DNA of 64,000 nucleotides from Lithodes maja (GCA_037953745.1 JBAKBP010012374.1:1-64000); one strand, 5' to 3'. Shown: positions 11,971-23,765, counted from the first letter of the stretch. The notes: generated by a model not told the origin, from the sequence alone. Program-made: numbers and translations.

Positions 11971-12240
11971 TAATCATACTGAAATTGCCCAATAAAATGA
12001 CAATATGTACACTATAATTATATATAGGCAAAAAGTGGAAGAAAAACAATGTATTATAATAAAAAAGTCAAGTATTATGAGAAAATTGATACAAATACAA
12101 TTCCACCATAATAATATGTGAAAGTGACACATATGTATATACCAAGTGACATTCATATGATTAGAACCTATAGAAATATATAAATCAGTGAAAAAAGACA
12201 CAATAAATTGTATATAAAACGTTTACAAATCATATAACTA

Positions 12241-12760
12241 AGTGAAAGTGACACAAGACCTAAGATTTGATGGCCAAAGTATAATAAACACCTGTGATAA
12301 TGAAGAATCAGTGCCTAATACAACAATAACCTACCTCAATTACTAATAAAATGTACGGTATCGAGTGAAAATGAGCATTATCAGTGACAGTGACACTCTC
12401 TAAAGCATATTTGTCAAAGTGAAAGTGACACAAGACCTAAGATTTGATGGCCAAAGTATAATAAACACCTGTGATAACGAATAATCAGTGCCTAATACAA
12501 CAATAACCTACCTCAATTACTAATAAAATGTACGGTATCAAGTGAAAATGAGCATTATCAGTGACAGTGACACTCTCTAAAGCATATTTGTCAAAGTGAA
12601 AGTGACACAAGACCTAAGATTTGATGGCCAAAGTATAATAAACACCTGTGATAACGAATAATAAGTGCCTAATACAACAATAACCTACCTCAATTACTAA
12701 TAAAATGTACGGTATCGAGTGAAAATTACCAATATCAGTGAAATTGATACCCTAATAAAC
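12241..12760. repeat. 177-bp subterminal tandem repeats, piggyBac-1
   Basis: Units start at 12241, 12418 and 12595 (period 177 bp, third unit partial). The unit opens with AGTGAAAGTGACACAAGACC. Homologous 177-bp units occur, inverted relative to the window, at the 3' side of both family-2 piggyBac copies (from about 20041 and from about 33410). Confidence 0.85.
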
Positions 12761-13165
12761 ATATTTTATATAATTGGCCTCAAAATAACTAGAAAATATC
12801 AAAACAAACATCACATTCTCAATATCAAACACTAAAATCGTCTAAGGGAGATAAATACTTTGGCGCGGCGAGCGGCTAGGTGCGTCGTAGCCAGGGCGGG
12901 CCGACGCTTTCGGACGCGTGAGGAAATTCCCGCATAAAAAAGCACTCGTCTTCCCGCGCTCACCATTATGCAACCAGAGGGGCTAGAGACCTCTACTAAA
13001 CGCCATTCGACAGAGGAAGGTTTGTGGAACATTATTTTTTTTTATTCACAACATTACATGCAATATTCATTCTTTTACAGAGTAGTTAACATAGGTAAAA
13101 AATCCTCAAAACCCCCGGTACAGGAGTACAGTCATAAGCTATAGCCCCCGGGGCTGGAGGGTTAA

Positions 13166-13611
13166 AGTAAGTGGGGAAAACTAAAAACTTATAAGTTTAC
13201 ATGTGCACATATAAACCCCATTAACTAGTGGATATATTCCTAAAAATATAGCCAAACATAAATGAATTCTTGTACATTCGTAGAAGTACTGAACTCGTGT
13301 ACTTATGCAGAAGTAATTACTGCAAAAGTAAAAGTCGTAGTTGCCACTACCGAGATTTCTCAAAAATCTATTGCTACACAGCCAAAGCTACTTACAACAA
13401 GAATTGTCGTAACACTACTATTGGCCTTTAGCACAATTTCCTGCAATGAATACTACAGAGAAATTTTTATAATACAATGCCTACCACCAGTATCACAGCT
13501 CGTATGTTCCGAACACATACTCCGGAGGGGTCTAGGGTGTCCTATGTCACACTGACTGCACCCCCCCCCCCCTTGTCTTGAAATTAAACAAAACGTGACT
13601 AAAAGGGCCAC
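13166..13611. other. Non-coding spacer with poly-C tract
   Basis: I see no recognisable protein or RNA here. There is a poly-C run near 13560-13572. It lies between the piggyBac right end and the C-terminal end of the recombinase gene, so it is probably the 3' flank of that gene. Confidence 0.4.
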
Positions 13612-13813
13612 CTAGACCCTCTGCCGTAAAGATATACATGACAAGGAAGGTTTGTCCAAAGCTACTGAAAGGTATCGAGGCAAAAACTCCTGATTAGAGG
13701 CCCACAACTGTGTGGACGTAATAACTTCCACCGAAAGATTATTAAGGAAACGTAAAGAGGCTGTCCCCTTGCGTAAATCGTGGGTCTTACCCACAACGCT
13801 GGGATGCTTCTCT

Positions 13814-14301
13814 TTAACCCTTGGTTCCCGGATGACCTCATGTACGCCCATAAAAAAGCATGTAACAGGTACCCGGAAGGCCTCTTATGCACCCACGACG
13901 TCACAGCCTGTGAGCTTGCTGTGCGAGGCGTCGGTCCGACGCATGTAAACAACAGCCGGCTGGACCGACGCTCCGCATCTCCGGCCACAAGAAGGAGAGC
14001 GTCGCTTGTTCTTGTGTGCCTGTATGTTGTTGTTCAGTATCGAAAAGTGGTGTAAAGTGGCTGGTTTGGCCATAAAGTTATCTCCAATGAAATCATCATC
14101 ACAGCTCACCCAGTTGACTTAGAGAGCTCTACTTAATGCCATTTTACAGGTAAATAACACAGCTACGCTTGGGGATGCGCGGGAATGCGGTAAGCAGTCT
14201 GATTAACGAATATACGGTAGCCTAGCCTAGACGTTTTTCGGCCAAAACACCCGGGTTTCGAGGAATATATATATAATACATAGCCGGGGCTGGAGGGTTA
14301 A
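13814..14301 (-). mobile_element. piggyBac-1-derived MITE M2
   Basis: The 480-bp non-coding insert runs between TTAA at 13814-13817 and 14298-14301. Its left end (TTCCCGGATGACCTC, then a second CCCGGAAGGCCTC 45 bp on) matches the left end of the intact piggyBac, and its right end (GGGGCTGGAGGG) matches that element's right end. It therefore looks mobilisable by the family-1 transposase. Confidence 0.85.
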
Positions 14302-14786
14302 CCCTCCAGCCCCGGCTATGTATTATATATATATTCCTCGAAATCCGGGTGTTTTGGCCGAAAAACGTCTAGGCTAGGCTACCGTATATTCGTTAATCAG
14401 ACTGCTTCCCGCATTCCCGCGCATCCCCAAGCGTAGCTGTGTTATTTACCTGTAGAATGGCATTAAGTAGAGCTCTCTAAGTCAACTGGTTGAGCTGTGA
14501 TGATGATTTCATTGGAGATAACTTTATGGCCAAAACAGCCACTTTACACCACTTTTCGATACTTAACAACAACATACAGGCACACACGAACAAGCGACGC
14601 TCTCCTTCTTGTGGCCGGAGATGCGGAGCGTCGGTCCAGCCGGCTGTTGTTTACATGCGTCGGACCGACGCCTCGCACAGCAAGCTCACAGGCTGTGACG
14701 TCATGGGTGTTTAAGAAGCCATCCGGGTTCCTGTTACATGCTTTTTTTATGGGCGTTCAAGAGCCCATCCGGGAACGGAGGGTTAA
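14298..14786 (+). mobile_element. piggyBac-1-derived MITE M3, inverted to M2
   Basis: This is a second copy of the same MITE, in opposite orientation, sharing the central TTAA (14298-14301) and ending at TTAA 14783-14786. The M2/M3 pair forms an imperfect ~970-bp palindrome that begins as an exact inverted repeat at the junction. Confidence 0.85.
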
Positions 14787-15886
14787 AGTCCTCGACCAAA
14801 AGAGAAGCCAGTGTACGCTCCATCAATCGTTCACCCGGACTTGCGACCCATAAAGCACCCTGGTGATTTAGAGGTGCCATTCTTAAATATTTGGTTAGAG
14901 ATTGCACTGGGCAAAAAAGATGGTGCACCTTTCCCCTGTTTAACGCCGGCACCGTGAACTCTGAAAACACGTGTTCACTGTGCTCAATCTCGGCTATGAA
15001 TCCTGGGGAAGGTGCAATGTGAATACACTCATGAAGCCTAGCAAACCTGAGGTAATTAGGTGCGTTGCTCATCGCCGCCAGCTCAGATACTCTGTTCCCG
15101 GTAGCCAAAGCCATAAGGAATACAGCCCATTTGTAAAATCTGCAGTCTTTGGTACATACGGGAACGAGAATAACAACGATGCTTTGTCCAGAGACCATGT
15201 AGGCCTGAGCTGACGGGGAGGTGGGCGGAGTTTAAAACCTGCCCACATAAATCACTTTCAGATAAATGTTTCTGCATGAACAGATAAATTAAATAATAAA
15301 CAACCAACGCCACCGAGGGCACAGTTTGTTTTGTTCGAAGAATCCGAGACGTAAAAGCTTTCCAATGCGATTGAAACTGTCGCTTTGTAGACTGGGTATA
15401 TTGATTCGTGAATATCTTGGTCACGTCGCTACCATAAGGTGCTAGCCACTTGGCCTCCTGAATGTCCAAAATGAACAAGTCCGCGAGGTTTCTAGGTTGC
15501 CAATTGTGTTCTAAGTGGAACAACCCGACCAGGAAGGACACTGGGTGCGGGCACCACGTGTTCAAATGCTGGTACCACACTGCGCTGGCCAGAGGGGCGC
15601 GATTAGCGAGACTACACCTCGCTAATCCTGTAGTTTGTTGACTACGTGGCACATTAGAGACGCGTCTGGCGGCGGAAAAGAGATAAATGGAACTCAACCT
15701 GTTCTCGTCCGTCATCAGAGCGTCAGGTCCGCCCGCCGGCGTTATCGTCCGGCGGGTGAGGTACGACTGTGAGTATCGCCATACACCTTGGCTGTGGCTG
15801 TCCCTCGCTTGCGAGCTCGGTATACTCCCTGAACGGGAGCCCTCGTCCGAGTCCCGTAAAGGTTTATGATAATTAAAAGCTCCCAT

Positions 15887-16085
15887 AGCTCATTAACACA
15901 TTGAAAGCAGAGCTGGTGAGCAAAATCATAAAGTATACTAATTAATTTAATTTATATTTAATTGTATTAAAATAAATTACTATAAATAAACACAATATTA
16001 TCAAAATATAATCATAGAAAATATATGTTTATTATGATTCAGCTATTAAATTATTTCATTAACAAATAAAAATAAGATAGGGCTA
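15887..16085. other. AT-rich non-coding spacer
   Basis: A strongly A+T-rich stretch upstream of the recombinase ORF. No gene or clear repeat is seen. Confidence 0.4.
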
Positions 16086-16429
16086 CCTGAGCTTAACGGC
16101 GTTGAACATACAGCAATGAGAGGTTCAAGTGCCGACACGACAGAGACTGGGGGAAAACTACCCCGCTCCCGGGAACTACCTGGTTACCTGGTGCAACACC
16201 GGTAATCCGCCCTGGAAAGAGAATTTTCCGGGGATTAATGCTCATAGGGTTACACCCAAAAAAACGGTACAAAATATGTGCCTCAAAACCGCCGGTCAAT
16301 GAACCGTAGCACTCCACCCCTACTTTTCGTTGTCCTTTAGTATCATATTAAAGATTTCAGCATATCTTTACCTGTCCAGAAGGTTTAAGCATATCTTCTG
16401 AATCCTCATAAAGATGAAGCATATCTTTA

Positions 16430-16897
16430 TTAACCCTCCAGCCCCGGCTATGTATTATATATATATTCCTCGAAACCCGGGTGTTTTGGCCGAAAAACGT
16501 CTAGGCTAGGCTATACGGTCCCGCATTCCCGCGCATCCCCAAGCGTAGCTGTGTTATTTACCTGTAGAATAGCATTAAGTAGAGCTCTCTAAGTCAACTG
16601 GTTGAGCTGTGATGATGATTTCATTGGAGATAACTTTATGGCCAAAACAGCCACTTTACACCACTTTTCGATACTTAACAACAACATACAGGCACACACG
16701 AACAAGCGACGCTCTCCTTCTTGTGGCCGGAGATGCGGGGCGTCGGTCCAGCCGGCTGTTGTTTACATGCGTCGGACCGACGCCTCGCACACGAAGCTCA
16801 CAGGCTTTCAACCACTGGGCGTTCAAGAGGCCTTCCGGGTACCTGTTATATGCTTTTTTATGGGCGTTCAAGAGCCCTTCCGTGGTGAGAGGGTTAA
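16430..16897 (+). mobile_element. piggyBac-1-derived MITE M4 in R1
   Basis: TTAA at 16430-16433 and 16894-16897 flank a 460-bp copy of the M2/M3 family in M3 orientation. The uninterrupted target is seen at 32762-32765 in another R1 copy. Confidence 0.85.
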
Positions 16898-17565
16898 AGA
16901 TGAAGTCTTTCAAGTATCCCTTTACACTTGAAACACTAGTAAGATTCCGGCATCTTTTTATCCCATAAAAAGTCTAAGCCTATCTTAATCTCTAATCTGG
17001 CGTCACCCAGAAGCCCTCATAGATCCCCGTCCTGAAGGCCGTGATACCCTATTGTATCAATCAATTGTTTGGCAAATTATCGCGAATTGCAAATCAGTTA
17101 ATATAACCACCCAAAGCTACAACCGCCGGGTTTTATATGCAATGTCAAACCAATTGTACCTGCCCCAGACCTCTTTGTAAAAAGGTCGCCGGGAGGGAAA
17201 GACTAAACAAACAAACGGCATTGTTTCAATGGCTTATTAAAGATTTCAGCATATCTTTTATCTATCCAAAAGAATTAAGCATAACATCTTAATCCTCATA
17301 AAGATGAAGCATATCTTTAGTAAAGATGAAGTCTTTCAAGTAACCCTTTACACTTGAAGCACTAGTAAGATTCAGGCATCTCTTTATCCCATAAAAAGTC
17401 TAAGCCTATCTTAATCTCTAATCCGGCTTCTCCCAGAAGCCCTCATAGATCGCCGTCTTGAAGGCCGTGATACCCTATTGTATTAATCAATTGTTTGGAA
17501 AATTATCTCGAATCGCCAATCCGTTAATATAACCACCCGAAGGTACAACCGCCGGGTTTTATATA

Positions 17566-17696
17566 CAAGGACTCCAATGGAAATACGCCTAACGGCCTTA
17601 TTAGGCTATCCTTAGTTGGAATTATGCAAGGCTGGTACATGTCATATTTATAACATACTATGTGGTACCAACTCTGTAAATTGCTAACTGAATAAA

Positions 17697-17724
<28 letters not shown>
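17566..17724 (+). mobile_element. Short retroposon with (ATT)n tail in R1
   Basis: A ~159-bp sequence is absent from the otherwise matching R1 unit near 17150 and ends in AATAAATATT followed by about eight ATT repeats. This looks like a 5'-truncated non-LTR insertion. The family is not identified and the target duplication is minimal. Confidence 0.6.
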
Positions 17725-17729
<5 letters not shown>

Positions 17730-18496
17730 CAAACTAATTATACCTGCCCCAGACCTCTTTGTAAAAAGGTCGCCGGGAGGTAAAGACCAAACAAACAGAC
17801 AGCATTGTTTCAATGGCTTTGAAAAGCAGAGAAACCAAGTCCAACAGGTGTCAGCCTGATCACCTAGAAAACTGAGTGGAGCCCCCCTCGACGGGAATAA
17901 CTCAGGAAGCCTGATCCCAGGCTCGACCATAGAAAACGCAGTTTCTGATGAGCCCTCAAGCGACCAAACTCGTCGGGGTAACTTACCTATTTTAGCCATC
18001 CTGACTAAAACTCGGTAAACCAAAAACGGTGTTCTCGGAGCAACGAGAAAAACGCCGGAAAGGTAACCCACACTAAACTATACATTACAGGAGGGCGTAA
18101 TGCATAAAGCAATGAATAACACAGGAAGCCTGCTCCCAGGCTCGACCACAGAAAACGCAGTTTCTTATGAGCCCTCAAGCGACCAAACTCGTCGGGGTAA
18201 CTTACCTATTTTGAGCCATCCTGACTAAAACACGGTAAACAAAAACGGCGTTCTCGAAATAACGAGAAAAAACGCCGGAAAGGTAACCTACACCAAAATT
18301 ACTCCAGGTTCTGCATAGACCCGCTGGGACCCAGCTCTGGAAAAAAAAAAAAATTCCAGGAATTAAGACTCATAAGGTTAACCCAAACATGTTCGCACAC
18401 AAGTGTTAAATAACCTGCCGGGTAACGAGACGTAATACTCAACGACGACAGCTCGCTACGCGGTGGGGTTTCCCAAGTAAAAGATTTCAGAATATC

Positions 18497-18995
18497 TTAA
18501 CCCTTCAAATCCGGCTGGTACATACGTGTACCATTATATTTTGCCCCCAGGAACCCGGGTGGTACTACATTGTACCAGTGGTGAAAGCCTGTGAGCTTCG
18601 TGTGCGAAGCGTCGGTCCGACGCCTCGGTCCGACGCATGTAAACAACAGCCGGCTGGACCGACGCTCCGCATCTCCGGCCACAAGAAGGAGAGCGTCGCT
18701 TGTTCGTGTGTGCCTGTATGTTGTTGTTCAGTATCGAAAAGTGGTGTAAAGTGGCTGGTTTGGCCATAAAGTTATCTCCAATGAAATCATCATCACAGCT
18801 CACCCAGTTGACTTAGAGAGCTCTACTTAATGCCATTCTACAGGTAAATAACACAGCTACGCTTGGGGATGCACGGGAATGCGGGAAGCAGTCTGATTAA
18901 CGAATATACGGTAGCCTAGCCTAGACGTTTTTCGGCCAAAACACCCGGGTTTCGATGATTATATATATAATACATAGCCGGGGCTGGAGGGTTAA
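18497..18995 (-). mobile_element. Chimeric piggyBac MITE M5 in R1
   Basis: TTAA lies at 18497-18500 and 18992-18995. The core and right end (GGGGCTGGAGGG) belong to the M2-M4 family. The left ~80 bp instead match the terminus of the second piggyBac family (GTACCATTAT and CCCGGGTGGTAC, as at 32370-32444). The uninterrupted site is at 38142-38145. Confidence 0.8.
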
Positions 18996-20040
18996 TGTGT
19001 CCAAAAGATTTATGAATACCCTCTGACATAATATATAAAGACCAGCATGGCGTTTATAACTGATGAAGTCTTTCCGGTGGTGTTTGTTTCAAGATTCAAT
19101 TTTGGAAAAAAAAAAAAAGCTAAAAAAGACGCCGGCCCCCGAATTATCTCGTAGATCAAAAACTGGGAAGCCTGACAAATATACGAGATCTAACTTCTCC
19201 CGAAGTATCTTTTTAGATCGCCGTATGTTGAAGGCGGCGATACAAAACGTATCCCTCAATTGTCTGGTTAACTAACTGAATCGTAAATTTGTTATTCCCA
19301 TCCCTCCAAGGAGCACCCGCCGGGTGTGAATATTAGTTTTAAAAAAACGTTAACCCCAATTGTGCCCTAAAGCACCGTATGTTGAAGGAGGCAATACACA
19401 ATGCATCCCTCAATTGTCTGGTCAACTAAACTGAATTTTGCAAATTCGGGCATCCCACTCTTCCAGGTTGCACCCGCCGGGTGATTTAACCCTCCAACCC
19501 CGGCTAGGGAATATCGTAACTGTACTCTGTGACCGGGGGTTTTCAGGAATTTTGGTCCATGTTGATTCACATGTTACTCCTGAAATACATTACACAAAGT
19601 TATAAAAAAAACAGAAAAATGTTGCACAAACCTTCATGTGTAGAATGCCGTTGAGTAGAGGTCTCTAGCCCAAGTGATTGCATAATGGTGAGCGCGGGAA
19701 GTGGAGTGATTTTTATGCGTGAAAATCATCCCGCGTTCGGATGCGTCGCCTTGGCCCAGGCCCCGGCTTGGCTAACCTACTGCGCACTTAGCCACTCGTC
19801 GCGCCAAACTTTTTACCTCCCGGAGGCGATTTTATGTATTGATAGTGATGTTATTATAGTTATTTGGAGTCCAATTATATAAAATATGTGTATTAGGCTA
19901 TCATTGTCACTAATATTTCACATTTTCACTCGATACCGTAGTTTTTATGAGTAATTGAGGTAGGTTATTGTTATATTAGGCACTGATTATTCGTTATCAC
20001 AGGTGTTTATTATACTTTGGCCATCTAATATTAGTTAGTG

Positions 20041-20570
20041 TGTCACTTTCACTTTGGTAAATATGCTTGAGAGAGTGTCACTGTCACTGATAATGCTCAT
20101 TTTCACTTGATACGGTACATTTTATTAGTAATTGAGGTAGGTTATTGTTATATTAGGCACTGATTATTCGTTATCACAGGTGTTTATTATACTTTGGCCA
20201 TCTAATATTAGTTCGTGTGTCACTTTCACTTTGGTAAATATGCTTGAGAGAGTGTCACTGTCACTGATAATGCTCATTTTCACTTGATACGGTACATTTT
20301 ATTAGTAATTGAGGTAGGTTATTGTTATATTAGGCACTGATTATTCGTTATCACAGGTGTTTATTATACTTTGGCCATCTAATATTATGTCATGTGTCAC
20401 TTTCACTTAGTTATATGCTTTGTAAACGTTTTATATACAATTTATTGTGTCTTTTTTCACTTATTTATATATGTTTTCATAATACATGACTTTTTTATCA
20501 CAATACACCTGTACATTGTTTTATTTCCACTTGTTGCCTATATACATACATATTGTCAGTCTTTGGTACT
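20041..20570. repeat. 177-bp subterminal repeats, piggyBac-2 copy A
   Basis: Units opening with TGTCACTTTCACTTTGG start at 20041 and 20218, and a third, divergent unit follows. They are homologous to the repeats in piggyBac-1. Confidence 0.8.
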
Positions 20571-20587
20571 TTCACTATGATTATTAG

Positions 20588-21923
20588 TTAGTACTCCTGC
20601 TTGGTGTGGTATTCAGCAAAGCACGGTATAGCACATAGTGACAGCTGGCACTCCACACACTGCATGGTGGTCTTTTTCTGCTTCCTCGGCCTCACCTGGC
20701 TGTTCCAGCAGACATGGCACCGCCTTCTGCTAATGGTGACTCCATCTCGTTCCAGAGGCAGGTAACCGAGCTTGTGCACATTTAGATACTGTGCACACTG
20801 CATGCGGTCCTGAACGGGGCGCCCAGGTTGTACCACTGCCCTCTGTGGCATAGCATACCTGTCCAGGAGCTCCACCAACACCTGTTTTTGGAACCTCCGC
20901 AGGCTACTGAACTTCCTGGGTGTGCGCGGATTCCGAAGCCTGTAGATATTATAGGCATTCAGCATTGACATGTCCACCATGTGCAGAAAGAACTTTTTGT
21001 ACCATCTGCACGAGGTACGCAGACAGTCGATGAAGCCTATCTGCATGTCGGACTTGTCCACCAGCCTCATATTTATGTTGTAGTCAATTACAGCATCGGG
21101 CTTGGTCACCCTGACTTGGGTGCGGCGATCCACCTTGCCAGTCTCAACCATTTCCCCCTTGTGGACGGTGCTCAGGAGGTTGACCTTCCGCTGGTCGTGC
21201 CAGTGGATAGCCAGAATGGGTCCCGACTTCTTCTTGAAGACATCGCCTTTCTTTGTTTTAGGAGGGAAACTTGACATGCCCTTCCTTTTTGCTCTAACTG
21301 TGCCTACAGTCCCCGTCTGGCGCTGATGGAGGTACTTTGAGAGAGTGGGGGACGTGTAGTAGTTGTCCGTGTAGAGGACGTGATTCTTTTGGAAGTACCG
21401 GTTCATCATGGCTTGAACCACTGCTCCGCCAAAGCCAATGAGGGGGTCTATTGCCACGTCCCCTTCCTTCCCGCTGTAGACCAGGAAGTCCAGGACATAG
21501 CCAGTTTGGCAATCGCACAGCACAAAGAACTTTATACCAAAGCGATGTCTCTTTGAGGGGATGTACTGCCTGAAGCTCAGCTTTCCCCGGAACAGCACAA
21601 GAGACTCATCAATACAGACGTTGCAGAAGGGCATGAAGTAGGACGTGAAACGTTCTCTCATCATCTCGTACAACGTCCTAATCTTCCACAGTTTGTCAGG
21701 GAGATGCATGTCGGTGTTGGTGACAAGATGGAGCGCTCCGAGGATGTCGAGGTACCGGTCCCGAGAGATGTATTTCCCGAAGGCAGGGGTGGATATCAGA
21801 TCTTTGGTGATCCAATAGTCAGCCAACCTGTGCTTCTTCACATGAGGCATTAGCATGGTGATTGCCAGGAACACCATGAACTCGGGATGAGTCACTGGGG
21901 TCCACAGCTTCATGTGGCCCTTG
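20588..21923 (-). pseudogene. piggyBac-2 copy A transposase, C-terminal part
   Basis: This holds the catalytic and C-terminal part of a piggyBac transposase (about 440 codons). The three likely catalytic aspartates are in the motifs CIDESL, LYTDNYY and RLVDKSD. The C-terminal zinc-binding module (RCHVC...CVEC) is kept. The gene is cut at 21923 by the LTR element. The remaining N-terminal part lies at 30647-32243. It is closely similar to copy B and clearly related to family 1. It cannot make a full-length protein. Confidence 0.9.
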
Positions 21924-23765
21924 TGTGACGCATGTCGAGTATGAGCATGCTGTACAGAACGCCCAGTCAGGCCCCACCCTCGCTAGGATCGTCAGGGCAG
22001 GAACTTTGGCTGTAGTCTGTGTAGAGTTTCCTAACTCAGTTTATGTGAACCGTTGTACTATAAGTATTATCATTATGTATTTTGTTTTCTTCTAAGTCAA
22101 CGAGTTCTATTTTATATCATTAGTTATAAGTATTGTGTGTGGGACTTATATACAATGATGAGAGAGAGAGTTATGTAACGACAGCCAGTGAGCGCGCCAC
22201 GAGGTGTGTAGGCCTAACTCCCTCCTCCCTTCCTCCCTTCCTCCCTTTCAGCGCGTGGGAAGTTCTTTGTCGATCCCAGATTGAGAGAGTATATGACGTC
22301 ATGATTGCCAGTGGGCGGTCCTTAGTGTTGGCGATATGCTCGCTACAGGGCCGAGTATAAAAAGAGAGGTCCTCGCCACAATTCTTCAGAACTCATCAGG
22401 CAAAGCGACCTCTCATATCCCTTGCAACTATCGATATTCTTCCGACTGATGTGAACTTTCTCTACTCTCTGAACAGCCTATTTTCTTCTCTTCTCGTCCC
22501 TTTTTAACCAATGACCCCTTTGGTGCAGATTTAGTCAGCCAAAGTATTATCGCTTGAGTTCTCACGAGATAAGTGCCTGTTAGATAGCCTATTTTTGGAA
22601 GGGTTAACTAGAATAGGATTGATTGATGTTTGTTGCACTCGTATATGTATTTCCCTGTGTACTATTATTCATGTTCCTGTTTTCTGCTGGTTTAGGTAAT
22701 GCTAGACTGGGATAGGGTTCCTCGAGTTGTGATTTCTTATGAGTGCTAGGTTGGTTGAACCAGCACAATTGCAACGGAGACGTGGGAAGCCTAGGGGGTC
22801 TTTTTGATTGTGTACCGTGGGAGTTTAGCACTGTGTTGCGAGTGAGGGCTTTTGCCTGTGCCACCCAACACTGTGCTATCTCATTTGCTTGACTTTGAGA
22901 GGATCGCCAGGAGAGAACCAGATACTAGTGATCTGGATCTCTCAAGAGAGCATCCCGTCAATTACCGTAATTTGGCCGCACAGTCTTAAGGACCTCGCTA
23001 GGCTACGAGCCGCTTGCTCAGCCATTGTCTCTTAACCTTAGATATCCCAGCTAGACTTTGCTCGACCAGCAGATACAGTATAGTATTGAAGCTTCTCCTT
23101 ATGTATATTATTGTTTAAGCACTATTGATTTCATGTGTGGCACGCTTAGCTACTTCAGAGATTAGTGGCCCACGAGCACAATCTTAGTAGGCTATTGCCA
23201 GTGCATTGTCGGAGTACTTCTTCTTAATGTTTGCCATATCCTATTGCTTATTCTTATAATTCTTCTTATGTCAATTTAAAGCCTTTAATTACCAGTGAGT
23301 TATTCATTAAATTGCTGTTCAAAATCCGATACTTACTTCTTATGAGTATTCGAGAAGCATCTAACTTATCAGAGGATTCCTTGCTTGATGCTCGAGGACT
23401 ATTGTTTAACGTAACGTAATAGTGCCGATCCGAAGTAGAGGGTGGAGGACTTCTTAAGTTCTTAGTTCAAGGGTGGATTACTTCGGCTTCGGCCAACACT
23501 ATTCTTTAGTGTTGTAGTACTTTCTTCTTTGTTTGATTGTTGACCAGACTAGATAACTCCCGTCTTGTTATTAGTCTGTTGTGTGAAACGCTAGTACCGA
23601 GTTCTTGTATACCCCGTTATAGCAGATAGAACTCTGGAGTGTAGTGGCGTTTTTTGTTCGGCTGGCAGTACTCTGGGGTTGGGATCGTGTGTTTCCGTTG
23701 TGGCAGCGAGCCATACTCGAGTCCTGTGTAAGAGCCCTAGTGTACCCGAGTGCCCGGTCGTAACA
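21924..23765 (+). repeat. 5' LTR
   Basis: An 1842-bp direct repeat of 28801-30642. It carries its own core promoter (TATA box at 22356). Short open frames within it are repeated in the 3' LTR and have no known domain. Confidence 0.93.
22356..22363 (+). promoter_or_regulatory. TATA box of the 5' LTR
   Basis: TATAAAAA is followed about 30 bp downstream by ACTCATCAGG, a plausible start region. The same motif is at 29233-29240 in the 3' LTR. It is probably the RNA polymerase II promoter that makes the genomic transcript; this is inferred from position. Confidence 0.6.

Larger units (their letters stand above)
8858..13165 (+). mobile_element. Complete piggyBac element, family 1
   Basis: TTAA duplications lie at 8858-8861 and 13162-13165. 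The ends are inverted: CCCCTCCAACCCGG on the left, and CCCTCCAGCCCCGG on the right in reverse complement. Inside the left end the phrase AACCCGGATG occurs twice, 45 bp apart (8869 and 8914), as expected for transposase-binding sites. The element is 4.3 kb with one intact transposase ORF and subterminal 177-bp repeats downstream. It lies within the region bounded by the 38-bp repeats, just past the C-terminal end of the tyrosine recombinase pseudogene. It is the only piggyBac copy here without an ORF lesion. Confidence 0.9.
13612..15886 (-). pseudogene. DIRS/Ngaro-like tyrosine recombinase, interrupted
   Basis: This is the remnant of a site-specific recombinase of the tyrosine recombinase/phage-integrase fold, the enzyme that inserts DIRS-, Ngaro- and Crypton-type elements as circular DNA. 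An N-terminal core-binding-like part (STKRQFQSHWKAF, about 15370) is followed by the catalytic domain. The first active-site arginine is in TGNRVSEL (15080-15104), the H-x-x-R signature in THDLRKG (13771-13787), and the likely tyrosine nucleophile in FLPRYLS (about 13660-13690). A frame change lies near 15130-15200. Two back-to-back TTAA MITEs (13814-14786) split the catalytic domain; joining the flanks at one TTAA keeps the frame. No reverse transcriptase lies upstream, so it could be a truncated DIRS or a Crypton-like element. Confidence 0.75.
16086..19485. repeat. R1 complex satellite, first block
   Basis: This is non-coding repetitive DNA with a recurrent GC core (variants of CGCCGGG, often as the palindrome ACCCGCCGGGT) at irregular 60-150 bp spacing. 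A ~426-bp unit is repeated in tandem (TTAATCTCTAATC at 16985 and 17411). The stretch 17411-19485 corresponds to 37090-38757 downstream, giving a higher-order unit of roughly 1.4-1.7 kb once insertions are removed. Short similar reading frames on the minus strand (17658-18071 and 37162-37521) follow from the repetition and show no known domain. Confidence 0.65.

Noticed and set aside
13612..15886. Prophage or bacterial integrase
   Set aside because: The motif pattern (TGNRVSEL, HDLRKGTASL) and surroundings fit eukaryotic DIRS/Crypton-type recombinases; nothing else here is bacterial.
17658..18071. 137-codon minus ORF with a similar ORF at 37162-37521
   Set aside because: Similarity follows from R1 repetition; it is broken by the (ATT)n retroposon and shows no domain.
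22133..23419. Three short ORFs (75, 86 and 62 codons) that recur exactly at 29010-30296
   Set aside because: They are identical because both lie in the two LTRs; no domain, no codon-level evidence. Not duplicated host genes.
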